Positions 1 to 7,950 are shown, counted from the first letter of the stretch. The stretch is DNA of 64,000 bases from Phaeospirillum tilakii (GCF_042683125.1 NZ_JBHUIY010000013.1:40012-104011), one strand, 5' to 3'. The notes: generated by a model from the sequence alone, not told the origin. Translations and numbers: made by a program.

Positions 1-161
1 AAATGGATGTGGCCGATGCCGTCCTCGCCGGCCAGCAGGCCGACGGTGAGGAACACCAGCAGCAGGGGCGCGCCGATGCGGGTGCTGAGCAGACTGGAGA
101 AAATGCTGAGCGCCACCAGACCCGATACGATCAGGATGGCGACGTTCATGGATTCGATCAT
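1..161 (-). CDS. Monovalent cation:proton antiporter (NhaP2/CvrA-like), N-terminal fragment
   Basis: Only the first 53 codons are in the window; the gene runs off the left edge. The protein starts MIESMNVAIL and continues with one hydrophobic helix, then STRIGAPLLLVFLTVGLLAG-EDGIG. That pattern (S-R-x-G-x-P-L-L, then G-x-L-A-G-E-D-G) is the N-terminus of CPA1 K+/H+ antiporters such as CvrA/NhaP2, inner-membrane proteins that exchange K+ or Na+ for protons. A second ATG four codons in (149) is an equally possible start. The family call is fairly safe from the motif; substrate and length cannot be judged. Confidence 0.7.
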   Translation of the reverse strand, partial: MIESMNVAILIVSGLVALSIFSSLLSTRIGAPLLLVFLTVGLLAGEDGIGHIH

Positions 162-632
162 TGTGGGGCAGGCTCTCGGGTGGGGGGTGAGGCCGAGCGG
201 AACGTCCCGCCACAATAACAACAGATCCCCGCCCGGCTAAAGCGTCCAGGCCCACTTTCGCGGCAAAAAATGTGCCTGCGGCCGGGCTGCCGCCCAGACC
301 CGCTCGGGGAGCAGGCTCCCCGAACCCCTCCTTTTTTGGTTCCTCTCGGATTGGCGGGGCGAGCGGCTGTCGTCCTTTCCGTTATGCGCGGACCTGATCC
401 ACGCCCCCCCCGAAGCGTATATGCAGACCGGATCCCTGCATCCACGTGGAGCTGGCTCACACTTTGGCGGTACTTGGCACAGGGATGAGCGGGGCACGCG
501 GATCTTGAGGCCTTGGCGGTCAAGATCGTTCACGGGTGAGTGCTTCGTCACGTTTCGTTGGGAAAGCTCTTGTCACGAACACGCTATGGGAGCATATAGC
601 CAATACATGAATTTTAAGTGGTGTGCCTGGTC
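162..632. other. Intergenic region without a supported gene
   Basis: About 470 bases between the antiporter start and an AT-rich gene. It holds a two-hairpin repeat (282-337, listed separately). I see no convincing coding frame: the reading frames present are arginine/proline-rich antisense-type translations with no recognisable motif. G+C falls towards the right end, ahead of the AT-rich membrane-protein gene. Confidence 0.5.
282..337 (-). repeat. Dispersed two-hairpin repeat, variant copy
   Basis: A small GC hairpin (CGGGCTGCCGCCC) is followed by a CGGGGAGCAGGCTCCCCG stem-loop and then CTTTTTT. It has the architecture of the intergenic repeat family described under findings, with diverged stems, and resembles the copy at 44030-44088. 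Confidence 0.55.
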
Positions 633-1166
633 ATGTGGAAGTACGTGATGAGGGAAATTCGGGATGCGCCTTTGCGTTCAATTTATTATATTTTAACAAT
701 TCCGATGCTGGTCGTTGGCTTAATAAGCTTGTTATATGGTGATTTTGGACGGCAGCAAGAAAAGGGTTCCGGAGTATCTGTTGCTCCAGTTGTTAGTCAA
801 ATTCCATCGACCTCGCAGGCTAGTCCTTCGCCTCCCTCATCTCTGGTGGCGATCGAAAGCAAAAATGTTACTGTTCCTTCGGGGAGCGATGAAAAAAACG
901 AATGGCTTTTCGTTACCTTTATTAAAGGTTTTGTCGCCATTGTTGCTTTTATTATTACTCTTGGCTGTCTATTTTATGCTGTAATCATTGATGTTGTCCT
1001 GGTCCTTTTTGGGAAAAACTTCCCGTGCGTTTCCGCAGTCTGGCACCTGGGCTGGGATGTTATCTTCATTGGGTGGTATTGGGACGCGCCCAGCGCCTAT
1101 TCAAAATTCTGGTTGCTTCCGGTCCAGCTTATGGTGCTCGCTGGTGCCGGGAATGCCGAAAAATGA
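633..1166 (+). CDS. Hypothetical membrane protein, AT-rich
   Basis: Protein of about 177 residues, not recognised. It has a hydrophobic segment near residues 15-37, a polar Ser/Pro/Gln-rich linker, a second hydrophobic segment around residues 95-125, and a Trp-rich C-terminal hydrophobic stretch. It is therefore probably an inner-membrane protein with three membrane-associated segments and an exposed linker. Start: GTG codons at 618 and 621 are in frame, but ATG 633 (or ATG 648) is more natural; no strong Shine-Dalgarno sequence is visible. G+C is far below the surrounding 70% and codons end often in A/T, suggesting recent horizontal acquisition. No neighbour suggests a function. Confidence 0.5.
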   Translation: MWKYVMREIRDAPLRSIYYILTIPMLVVGLISLLYGDFGRQQEKGSGVSVAPVVSQIPSTSQASPSPPSSLVAIESKNVTVPSGSDEKNEWLFVTFIKGFVAIVAFIITLGCLFYAVIIDVVLVLFGKNFPCVSAVWHLGWDVIFIGWYWDAPSAYSKFWLLPVQLMVLAGAGNAEK

Positions 1167-1176
1167 AAAAAAGCAT

Positions 1177-1232
1177 GGGTTCCAAGGGCCTTGCGGCCCT
1201 TGGCGGGTGCAGGGCAGCGCCCTGCGCTTTTT
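1177..1232 (+). repeat. Dispersed two-hairpin repeat
   Basis: Consensus-type copy: hairpin CCAAGGGCC-TTGC-GGCCCTTGG, linker CGGGTG, hairpin GCAGGGC-AGC-GCCCTGC, then CTTTTT. It lies between two convergent genes, ten bases after the end of the upstream gene, and could terminate its transcript. Confidence 0.85.
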
Positions 1233-1242
1233 CCCCGACGGC

Positions 1243-1794
1243 TTACAGCCGGGGCAGGGTGACCCCCTGCTGTCCCTGATACTTGCCGGCGCGGTCGCGG
1301 TACGATACCTCACAGGGGCTTTCCCCCTTGAGGAACAGGAACTGGCAGGCGCCTTCGTTGGCGTAGATCTTGGCCGGCAGCGGGGTGGTGTTGGAGAATT
1401 CGAGCGTCACATGCCCTTCCCATTCGGGTTCGAGCGGGGTGACGTTGACGATGATGCCGCAGCGGGCATAGGTCGATTTGCCCAGGCAGATCACCAGCAC
1501 GTCGCGCGGGATGCGGAAATATTCCACCGTGCGGGCCAGGGCGAAGCTGTTGGGCGGGATGACGCAGACGTCGGTCTCGCGATCGACGAAGCTCGCCGCG
1601 GAAAACTGCTTGGGATCGACCACCGCCGAATCGACGTTGGTGAAGATCTTGAACTCGCGGCTGACCCGGGCGTCGTAGCCGTAGGAGGACAGGCCGTAGG
1701 AGATCACCCCGTCGCGTTGCAGCTTCTCGGTGAAGGGCTCGATCATGCCCCGGTGGGCCTGTTCGCGGATCCAGCTGTCCGGCATCACCGCCAT
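1243..1794 (-). CDS. dcd: dCTP deaminase
   Basis: 183-residue protein of the usual length for Dcd. It deaminates dCTP to dUTP in the cytosol, feeding dUTPase and thymidylate synthesis. Family signatures seen: SYGLSSYGYD near residue 33, the nucleotide-phosphate-binding loop GKSTYARCG at about 107, and EGHVTLEFSN near 134 with the conserved catalytic glutamate. ATG 1794 is preceded by GGGAGAGAC. It lies downstream of and codirectional with rplI, but a strong terminator stands between them (1814-1855), so it is probably transcribed separately. Confidence 0.95.
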   Translation of the reverse strand: MAVMPDSWIREQAHRGMIEPFTEKLQRDGVISYGLSSYGYDARVSREFKIFTNVDSAVVDPKQFSAASFVDRETDVCVIPPNSFALARTVEYFRIPRDVLVICLGKSTYARCGIIVNVTPLEPEWEGHVTLEFSNTTPLPAKIYANEGACQFLFLKGESPCEVSYRDRAGKYQGQQGVTLPRL

Positions 1795-1813
1795 GACGGT
1801 GTCTCTCCCAGCA

Positions 1814-1855
1814 AAACAAAAAAGACGCGGCCGGCCCGAACAGACGGGCCGGCCG
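1814..1855 (-). terminator. Rho-independent terminator after rplI
   Basis: An 11-base perfect inverted repeat, CGGCCGGCCCG (1828-1838) and CGGGCCGGCCG (1845-1855), has a 6-base loop. On the minus strand it is followed by a T-rich tract (complement of 1814-1823). It sits 40 bases past the rplI stop codon and closes the ribosomal operon. Confidence 0.85.
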
Positions 1856-1894
1856 GCGGGACCTTCGTGGCGCGACGCCGGCCGGTGTCCGAGA

Positions 1895-2449
1895 TTACTC
1901 GGCCTGCTCGGCGTCGATGTCGATCTCGATTTCCTCGACGATCTCTTCCTCGATCACCTCTTCCTCGACCTCTTCCTCGGCGGCGAGGGCGCGTTCGGCC
2001 TCTTCCTGCGAGCGGGCGACGGTGACGGTGACGGTGACCGCGACTTCCGGATGCAGCGCGACGCGGACGGCGTAGCGGCCGAGGGTCTTGATCGGGTTGT
2101 CGAGGGCGACCTGACGGCGCTCGACGGTGAAGCCCGAGGCCTTGATCGCGTCGGCGACGTCCTTGCCGGACACCGAACCGTAGAGCTGGCCGCTCTCGCC
2201 GGCCTGACGGACCATCAGCACATTGAGGCCGGTCATCTTGTCGGCGACCGCCTGGGCTTCTTCACGCCGCTTGAGGTTCAGGGCCTCAAGCTGGACACGC
2301 TGCTTCTCGAAGTAGTCCATGTTGGACTTGGAGGCGCGCAGCGCCTTCTTCTGCGGCAGCAGGAAATTGCGGGCGAAGCCGGGCTTGACGTTGACCACGT
2401 CGCCCATCTGGCCCAGCTTCTCGATGCGTTCGAGCAGGATGACTTCCAT
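1895..2449 (-). CDS. rplI: Ribosomal protein bL9
   Basis: 184 residues. The N-terminal domain begins MEVILLERIEKLGQMGD and carries the bL9 signature region (VNVKPGFARNFLLPQKKA), followed by the connecting helix and the C-terminal rRNA-binding domain (GQLYGSVSGKDVADAIK). It binds domain V of 23S rRNA near the base of the L1 stalk. The last 35 residues are a Glu-rich acidic tail, longer than in E. coli L9 but common in alphaproteobacteria. Start ATG 2449 lies two bases after the DUF2232 stop, and its Shine-Dalgarno (AAGGAGAA) is inside the end of that gene, so translation is probably coupled. Confidence 0.97.
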   Translation of the reverse strand: MEVILLERIEKLGQMGDVVNVKPGFARNFLLPQKKALRASKSNMDYFEKQRVQLEALNLKRREEAQAVADKMTGLNVLMVRQAGESGQLYGSVSGKDVADAIKASGFTVERRQVALDNPIKTLGRYAVRVALHPEVAVTVTVTVARSQEEAERALAAEEEVEEEVIEEEIVEEIEIDIDAEQAE

Positions 2450-2450
2450 T

Positions 2451-3404
2451 TCATTTCTCCTTTCCGCCGCCGCTGTCGCCGGCCGGGCGGAATCGCGTCA
2501 CGAACCTTACCAGTCCCAGTCCGGCGATGGGCAGCAGCACCCATGCCGAGGCCAGGAACACAACCCCGTAAACCGCCACGAGGATCATCCTCGCGTTGGG
2601 CCGCGCCGCGGCCCACAGATGCACCGCCGCCAGACCGGACAGCGCGAAGGGAACCAGCACCACCACCGCGACGTTGCGGCCGAGATAGGCGAAATCGCCC
2701 TCGGCCAGCGCCCCGGCCGCCGCCGCCGCGACCAGCAACCCGCCGAGCCAGGTCGGCAGATCGAGTTCGCGGGCATAGGCCGGCGTCGGCCGCCGGTTGT
2801 GGCCCCATCGCGCCAGCAGGCCCTGGGCCAGGATGGTGTTGACCAGGATCATCACCAGCCACGAGCCCCCGACCAGGGCGAGGAACAGCGGCACCCAGCC
2901 ATCGGCCACCGCCTGACGCTGGGGCGCGTCGAGGGTGGGGGCCAGCAGGTCGAGGCCGTGGCCGACACTGGCGGCGATCCAGCGTTCGAGCCCGCCGCTG
3001 CCCAGTCCGGCCTGGCCGGAAATCAGGGCGGCGCCGAGGCCGATCAGGGTCACCGCCATCGCGGACAGCCAGCCCAGCAACAGGCCGGGCGGGTACCATT
3101 CCACCGCGCCGGACCCGTCGGTCCGCCACAGCAGGGCCTGGCGGACGATCACCGCCACCGGCGCCACCACGGCGAGCCCGAAGGGCAGGGCGGCCAGGCC
3201 GCCCGAAACCAGGGCGATGGCGAGACACGCCGCCGCCCCGGCCAGCACGGCCATCGCCGCGCCCCGCGCCAGTCCCGCCATCAGCAGCGGCAAGGGCGCG
3301 AGGTAGGTCAGCAGCAGTCCGATGGCGAGGCCTTCGGACAGGGACAGGAACATCAGCGCCGACAGCAATCCGGCCGCCAGCGCGATCCCCACCGTCCCGG
3401 TCAC
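2451..3404 (-). CDS. DUF2232 family membrane protein
   Basis: 317-residue, strongly hydrophobic protein with roughly eight predicted membrane segments. Its position between rpsR and rplI is typical of alphaproteobacterial DUF2232 proteins, whose biochemical role is unknown to me. The start is GTG 3404 (GTG ACC GGG ACG); no in-frame ATG lies between it and rpsR. The last residues (GGGKEK) overlap the Shine-Dalgarno of rplI. Expression presumably follows the ribosomal operon promoter upstream of rpsF. Confidence 0.85.
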   Translation of the reverse strand: MTGTVGIALAAGLLSALMFLSLSEGLAIGLLLTYLAPLPLLMAGLARGAAMAVLAGAAACLAIALVSGGLAALPFGLAVVAPVAVIVRQALLWRTDGSGAVEWYPPGLLLGWLSAMAVTLIGLGAALISGQAGLGSGGLERWIAASVGHGLDLLAPTLDAPQRQAVADGWVPLFLALVGGSWLVMILVNTILAQGLLARWGHNRRPTPAYARELDLPTWLGGLLVAAAAAGALAEGDFAYLGRNVAVVVLVPFALSGLAAVHLWAAARPNARMILVAVYGVVFLASAWVLLPIAGLGLVRFVTRFRPAGDSGGGKEK

Positions 3405-3441
3405 GGCGACCCGGCCATCCCCAGGTGCATCCTGGCGATCC

Positions 3442-3720
3442 TCACTTCACCACGTAGGGAAGCAGGCCGAGGAAGCGGGCGCGCTTGATGGCCTGGGCCA
3501 GTTCGCGCTGCTTCTTCGCCGAGACGGCGGTGATACGGGACGGCACGATCTTGCCGCGCTCGGAAATGAAGCGCTGCAACAGCTTGACGTCCTTGTAGTC
3601 GATCTTCGGCGCGCCTTCGCCCGAGAACGGGCAGGTCTTGCGGCGGCGGAAGAACGGGCGGCGCGGCTGGCTGCCGGCGGCGGGACGCGGACGGTCCATG
3701 GTCTTTTCCTCGGCCATCAT
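3442..3720 (-). CDS. rpsR: Ribosomal protein bS18
   Basis: 92 residues with the S18 core: RRKTCPFSGEGAPKIDYKDV, then LLQRFISERGKIVPSRITAVSA, then K-x-Q-R-x-L-A-x-A-I-K-R-A-R. It is part of the 30S platform, where it pairs with S6. The start is ambiguous by one codon: ATG 3720 overlaps the rpsF stop as ATGA, and ATG 3717 follows directly. The N-terminal extension (EEKTMDRPRPAAGSQPRR) is basic and slightly longer than in E. coli. Confidence 0.97.
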   Translation of the reverse strand: MMAEEKTMDRPRPAAGSQPRRPFFRRRKTCPFSGEGAPKIDYKDVKLLQRFISERGKIVPSRITAVSAKKQRELAQAIKRARFLGLLPYVVK

Positions 3721-4145
3721 TCGCCTCCTTCGCTACGACGGGAGTCACGATCCTCACGCCGCGGACGCTCGCCGCGGGGACGATCCTCGCCGTCGCCGCG
3801 GCGGGGGCGGTCGTCACGGCTGTTCTTGGACTGCATCATCGCCGACGGACCTTCCTCGAGCGCCTCGACCCGAACGGTCAGGGTGCGCAGGATGTCCTCG
3901 TTGATCGACATCTGCCGTTCCATCTCCTTGATGGCGGCGGCGGGCGCGTCGATGTTGAGCAGGACGTAGTGGCCCTTCCGGTTCTTCTTGACCCGGTAGG
4001 CGATGTTGCGCAGGCCCCAGAATTCCTTCTTGGAGACCGAGCCACCGCCCTGGACGATGATGTTGGAGAATTCTTCGGTCAGGGCTTCCACCTGGGGGGC
4101 GGAAATGTCCTGGCGCGCGATGAACACGCTTTCATAGAGTGCCAT
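3717..4145 (-). CDS. rpsF: Ribosomal protein bS6
   Basis: 142 residues starting MALYESVFIARQDIS, the standard S6 N-terminus. An open frame continues 51 codons upstream, but ATG 4145 has the Shine-Dalgarno GAAGGGG and matches the family start. The ferredoxin-like domain (residues 1-95, including WGLRNIAYRVKKNRKGHYVLL) is followed by an Arg/Asp/Glu-rich tail, common in alphaproteobacteria. S6 binds S18 on the 30S platform. First gene of the operon rpsF-rpsR-DUF2232-rplI, with an ATGA overlap to rpsR. Confidence 0.97.
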   Translation of the reverse strand: MALYESVFIARQDISAPQVEALTEEFSNIIVQGGGSVSKKEFWGLRNIAYRVKKNRKGHYVLLNIDAPAAAIKEMERQMSINEDILRTLTVRVEALEEGPSAMMQSKNSRDDRPRRGDGEDRPRGERPRREDRDSRRSEGGE

Positions 4146-4244
4146 AAGAACCCCTTCTGGCTTTTCTCTTCCCTCTTTGCCCAGGATGGGCAAGCAGGCA
4201 TAGCCGGCCCCTCGAAAGGAGTCGGCAAGGGTTAGAAGGCGCGG

Positions 4245-4272
4245 ACTATACACGACCCGTCCGGCGATGCAA
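4245..4272 (-). promoter_or_regulatory. rpsF: Putative sigma-70 promoter of the rpsF operon
   Basis: On the minus strand, -35 TTGCAT (complement of 4267-4272) and -10 TATAGT (complement of 4245-4250) are separated by 16 bases. Transcription would start near 4238, leaving a leader of about 93 bases before the rpsF ATG at 4145. That leader contains a TTGCCC-atcct-GGGCAA hairpin (4177-4193). Confidence 0.6.
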
Positions 4273-4401
4273 CCTCGGACCGTCTTTTTTTCCGTCACAA
4301 AAAAGCGGGGGTTTGATCACGGCGCGCCCCGATTCGCCGGTTTTCCCCGCCCGGGAACCCTTCATAATGGAAAGTGAACGCCTGGACGGGGAGAAACCGC
4401 G

Positions 4402-7023
4402 ATGCCGGCCTTACGCAAGATCGAGGTGACCCCCGGGGTGTGGTGGATCGAGGCGCCGGCGGCCGGGCTCGCGCTGCTGTGCGGCTGCCCGGCCGACGCG
4501 GTCAAGCACCTGATCCGGCGCGGGCTGGTCGCCTCGACCGAGCAGGGCGGCGTGCCGTTCGAGACCGGCCCCAACGCCATCCTGCTGTCCGACGCGCTGG
4601 TGCAGAACGGCCATGTCTGCAATCTGGCCGAGTTCCCGGTGCTCCAGATGCTCTATCGCCAGGGGATGATCGTGCCCGGCCATCCCGGCAACACCGGGGC
4701 GCGGCCGCTGCTGCTGGGCAGCGCCGAGCAGGTGGCGGCGCAGATGCGCTACATCCATCGCGGCAATTACGGCCTGATCAGCGAGGCCGAGCTGATCGCC
4801 GCCGGAGCCGATCCCGCCGCCGCCGCCGAGCAGATGCGGCTCAAGACCCGCTTCGCCTTCGGCCGGATCCGTCCGCCCGAGGAACTGCTCGATACCCGGG
4901 TGGTGGGGGACGAGCCGGTCGAGATCCGCCCCGGCGTCACCCTGCGCCGGCTGCTGTTCAACGTGTTCCAGATCAGCGCCGGGGGCGAGAGCACGGTGGT
5001 CGATCTCAACCTGCCGCCGTCCGAGGGCTACGAGCCGCCCTATCCGCTGGCCGACCATCTGCTGAAGCGGGAATATTTCGCCGTGGTCCATTCCGGCGAG
5101 GGCGACGGCTGGGACATCGACCGGCCGTCGATGGCGGCGATCGTGATGTATCAGGGGCGGATCTTCCTGGTCGATGCCGGGCCGAACATCCTGCATTCGC
5201 TGAACGCGCTGGGGATCGGCCTCAACGAGGTCGAGGGGCTGTTCCACACCCATTGCCACGACGACCATTTCGCCGGGCTGACCGCGCTGATGCGGGCCGA
5301 CCACCGGCTGAAATATTTCGCCACCCCGCTGGTGCAGGCGGCGGTGGCGCGCAAGCTGTCGGCGCTGCTCGGCATCGGCGAGGCCGATTTCACCGCCTGG
5401 TTCGATTGGCAGCCGCTGGCGGAGAACCGCTGGAGTTCGATCGACGGGCTGGAGGTGAGGCCGGTGCCGTCGCCGCATCCGGTCGAGACCAGCGTGTTCC
5501 ACTTCCGCGCCCTCGGCCCCGACGGCTACCGCACCTATGCCCATCTCGCCGACATCTGCCGGCTGTCGGTGCTGCGGGGCTTCGTCACCGACGACCCCAA
5601 CGGGCCGGGGATCAGCGCCGCGCTGTACGAGCGGGTGGCGGCGGCCTATCTCGAACCGGCCGACCTCAAGAAGATCGATGTCGGCGGCGGGATGATTCAC
5701 GGCGACGCCTATGATTTCCGCGACGATGCCTCGGACAAGATCATCCTGGCCCACACCGCCCACCGCACCACCAGGGCGCAGAAGGCGATCGGCTCGACCG
5801 CCTCGTTCGGCACGGTGGACGTGCTGATCCCCTCCAACCACGATTTCATCTGGCCGTTCGCCTGCGACGCGCTGGAAAGCTATTTCCCCGGCATTCCCCG
5901 CCACCAGATCCGGGTGCTGCTCAACAACCGGGTGGCGACCTTCAATCCCGGCACCATCCTGATCAAGGAGGGAGGGGTGCCGCCGGCGATCTACCTGCTG
6001 CTGTCGGGCTGCGTCGAGATGCTGCCGGCCGAGCGCGGGCCGCGCTCGCTGCTGTCGGCCGGGGCGCTGCTGGGCGAGATGCCCGGCCTGTTCGGCGCGG
6101 CGGTGGGCGAGACCTATCGCGCGGTCAGCTTCGTCCGCGCCCTGGCGATCCCCTGTTCGCTCTATCAGGCGTTCGTCGCCGGCAACGACCTGTTCCCGGT
6201 GATGACGCGCTTGCAGGAACGGCGCGAGTTCCTCGGCCGCACCGTGCTGCTGGGCGAGGTGGCCTCGTCGCGGCGGCTCAACCGCATCGCCCAGGCGGCG
6301 GAGCGGCGGCCGGTGGCGGCGGGCGAGGCGGTGACGCTGCCGGCGGCGACGGTGGCGCTGATCCTGAGCGGGGCGATCGGACGCTGGCAGGGCGACGGCC
6401 TGATCGAGAGCCTCGGCCCCGGCGCCCATTTCGGCGAGGAGGCGGTGCTGCCCGGTGCGGCGCTGCCGCTGGCGGTGCGGGCGCTGGAGGCGGGCGAACT
6501 GCTGCTGCTGCCGGCGGCGGAACTGGCGGATATCCCCTCGGTGCGGTGGAAGCTGTTCGAAAGCGCCAGCCGGCGCGGCCCGCTGCCGGGTGGAGGCGAG
6601 CCGCCGCCCCGGGCCGAAATCGGCGTGCGCTGGAGCGAGGGCTACGCCGTCGGGGTGCGCCGGGTCGATGGCCATCACCGCCGGCTGGTCGAGATCAGCA
6701 ACAGCGTGCTCGGCCGGCTGGAAACCGAACCGGCCGGGGCGGGGCTCGACGACGATCTGGGCCGGCTGCGCGACTACGCCCTGTTCCATTTCGGCGAGGA
6801 GGAACAGTTGATGGTGCGGCACCAATACCCGCAGTTCCAGGCCCACCGCGCCGAGCACCGCCGCCTGATCGACCAGATCGAAACCATCCGCGCCGAGATC
6901 GGTCATGCCCGGGGGCGGGAACGGGGCGAGATGGAAGGCTTCCTGCGCGACTGGCTGGTCGATCACAGCCAGACCGAAGACCGCGCCGCCGCCCGGTTCC
7001 TCAATTCGCAGGGGGTGTATTGA
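4402..7023 (+). CDS. Metallo-beta-lactamase / tandem cNMP-binding / bacteriohemerythrin fusion protein
   Basis: 873 residues, soluble, no signal peptide. N-terminal part (about 1-190): unrecognised. Residues 230-480: metallo-beta-lactamase fold with the metal motif HCHDDH near 283-288 and further His/Asp candidates (PSPHPVE, HLADIC, AHTAH). About 505-610 and 625-730: two domains with cyclic-nucleotide-binding (Crp-type) features, for example GTILIKEGGVPPAIYLLLSG and GPGAHFGEEAVL. About 745-870: a bacteriohemerythrin with a complete diiron ligand set, H in VDGHHRR, H and E in FHFGEEEQLM, two H in HRAEH, then H and D in HSQTED. It may sense O2/NO and a nucleotide or redox signal and gate an MBL hydrolase or oxidoreductase; this is inference. 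Start ATG 4402 follows GGGGAGAAA. It ends in TGATG, overlapping the next gene by one base. Confidence 0.85.
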   Translation: MPALRKIEVTPGVWWIEAPAAGLALLCGCPADAVKHLIRRGLVASTEQGGVPFETGPNAILLSDALVQNGHVCNLAEFPVLQMLYRQGMIVPGHPGNTGARPLLLGSAEQVAAQMRYIHRGNYGLISEAELIAAGADPAAAAEQMRLKTRFAFGRIRPPEELLDTRVVGDEPVEIRPGVTLRRLLFNVFQISAGGESTVVDLNLPPSEGYEPPYPLADHLLKREYFAVVHSGEGDGWDIDRPSMAAIVMYQGRIFLVDAGPNILHSLNALGIGLNEVEGLFHTHCHDDHFAGLTALMRADHRLKYFATPLVQAAVARKLSALLGIGEADFTAWFDWQPLAENRWSSIDGLEVRPVPSPHPVETSVFHFRALGPDGYRTYAHLADICRLSVLRGFVTDDPNGPGISAALYERVAAAYLEPADLKKIDVGGGMIHGDAYDFRDDASDKIILAHTAHRTTRAQKAIGSTASFGTVDVLIPSNHDFIWPFACDALESYFPGIPRHQIRVLLNNRVATFNPGTILIKEGGVPPAIYLLLSGCVEMLPAERGPRSLLSAGALLGEMPGLFGAAVGETYRAVSFVRALAIPCSLYQAFVAGNDLFPVMTRLQERREFLGRTVLLGEVASSRRLNRIAQAAERRPVAAGEAVTLPAATVALILSGAIGRWQGDGLIESLGPGAHFGEEAVLPGAALPLAVRALEAGELLLLPAAELADIPSVRWKLFESASRRGPLPGGGEPPPRAEIGVRWSEGYAVGVRRVDGHHRRLVEISNSVLGRLETEPAGAGLDDDLGRLRDYALFHFGEEEQLMVRHQYPQFQAHRAEHRRLIDQIETIRAEIGHARGRERGEMEGFLRDWLVDHSQTEDRAAARFLNSQGVY

Positions 7024-7253
7024 TGCCGGTGGTGTCGATCCGCATCGGGCGCGGCCGCCCGGTCGAAACCAAGCGCCGCCTCGCCGCCGCCGTCACCCGG
7101 GCGGTGGCGGACTCGCTGGATGTGCCGGCCGAGTGGGTCACGGTGCTGATCGAGGAATATGACCGCGACAATTGGGCCACCGGCGGCGAGTTGCACAGTG
7201 ACCGCTTCGGTCCCGGCTTTGGCCGCGATGGGACCGGGCGGGAGGAGACGTGA
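7023..7253 (+). CDS. 4-oxalocrotonate tautomerase family protein
   Basis: 76 residues. After removal of Met the protein begins with Pro (PVVSIRIGRGRPVETKRRL), the catalytic base of the tautomerase superfamily. It continues with the typical VTRAVADSL and VTVLIEEYDRDNWATGG segments. Such enzymes are small homo- or hetero-hexamers that interconvert enol and keto acids; the substrate here is unknown. The start codon overlaps the stop of the MBL/hemerythrin fusion (TGATG), so the two are translationally coupled and probably function together. Confidence 0.85.
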   Translation: MPVVSIRIGRGRPVETKRRLAAAVTRAVADSLDVPAEWVTVLIEEYDRDNWATGGELHSDRFGPGFGRDGTGREET

Positions 7254-7254
7254 T

Positions 7255-7303
7255 GCGGGCTCTGCCCGCGCCCGCCAAGGGCCGAGGGCCCTTGGAACCC
7301 TTT
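7255..7303 (-). repeat. Dispersed two-hairpin repeat
   Basis: Consensus-type copy in minus orientation: GCGGGCTCTGCCCGC hairpin, linker, then CCAAGGGCC-GA-GGGCCCTTGG. Located between convergent genes (tautomerase and higA). Confidence 0.85.
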
Positions 7304-7311
7304 GATGGGAG

Positions 7312-7617
7312 TCAGTCGGCGCCGAGGCGGGGGATGCTGGCGAGGACATCCTGCATTTCGGCGCGGGCGCGTTTTACCTCGTAGAGGTCCTGAAGGCGCA
7401 TCCAATAATCCGGGCCGGTGCCGAACGCCTGTCCCAGCCGCAACGCCATCTGACCGCTGATGCCGCGCTGGCCCTTGAGGATCGCGGTGACCGCGTTGGG
7501 GGCCACCTGGATATGCGCGGCAAACCGTCGCGCGCTCAGGCTCAGCGCGTCCAGTTCGTCGCGCAGGAATTCGCCCGGGTGGATCGGTGGCAGATTGTCG
7601 GTGGCGGGAATCGACAT
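7312..7617 (-). CDS. higA: HigA-type antitoxin (XRE helix-turn-helix)
   Basis: 101 residues from ATG 7617 (Shine-Dalgarno GAGGCTCCC just upstream); an open frame extends 11 codons further but lacks these signals. The sequence has the HigA pattern: IHPGEFLRDELDALSLSARRFA, the helix-turn-helix VAPNAVTAILKGQRGISGQM, and ALRLGQAFGTGPDYWMRLQ. It neutralises HigB and represses the operon. Seven bases separate it from the end of higB. Toxin-first order is typical of hig loci. The likely operator is the palindrome at 7959-7973. Confidence 0.92.
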   Translation of the reverse strand: MSIPATDNLPPIHPGEFLRDELDALSLSARRFAAHIQVAPNAVTAILKGQRGISGQMALRLGQAFGTGPDYWMRLQDLYEVKRARAEMQDVLASIPRLGAD

Positions 7618-7624
7618 GGGAGCC

Positions 7625-7945
7625 TCAGTGGTAATCGACGATTTCAACATCCACGGCGTCGCCGGGAACCAACAGCGGATCGCGCCCTTCCGGCGACTCG
7701 GTGAAAACCCAACGAAAGCAAACCCGCCAGCGGTCGTTGATGCGAATGCTGTACTGGTCGTTGCGATCGCCGCCCAAGGCCTCGAAACGGTTCGAGGGCG
7801 GGTTGCGCAACTCGATCAACCGGGCCGCCGCGTTCAGCTTGGTCAAGGCCTTGGCCGCTTGCCGCTCGAATGCCTGGAACTCCCGAACCCGGCCTCCGGC
7901 GGCGAAGCTGGCGCTGCGCTTGTCGGCATAGGTCTTGATCGTCAT
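7625..7945 (-). CDS. higB: HigB-type RelE-superfamily toxin
   Basis: 106 residues. The protein has the HigB landmarks IKTYADKR near the start, KLNAAARLIELRNPPSNRFEALGGDRNDQYSIRIN in the centre, and RWRVCFRW, a core RelE-fold strand carrying conserved Arg. The family cleaves mRNA on the translating ribosome. The C-terminus (PLLVPGDAVDVEIVDYH) is a little longer than in many homologues. Start ATG 7945 lies only five bases past a consensus-like -10 hexamer, so the transcript may be leaderless. It forms an operon with higA and is divergent from the DGQHR gene. Confidence 0.9.
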   Translation of the reverse strand: MTIKTYADKRSASFAAGGRVREFQAFERQAAKALTKLNAAARLIELRNPPSNRFEALGGDRNDQYSIRINDRWRVCFRWVFTESPEGRDPLLVPGDAVDVEIVDYH

Positions 7946-7950
7946 GGCGC

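Noticed and set aside
237..551. Minus-strand frames in the gap after the antiporter start
   Set aside because: Arg/Pro/Ser-rich translations running through a hairpin repeat, with no start context.
4411..6966. Long minus-strand open frame (851 codons) opposite the MBL/hemerythrin fusion
   Set aside because: Shadow of a high-G+C gene: His/Gln/Arg-rich translation without any motif, while the plus strand has clear catalytic motifs.
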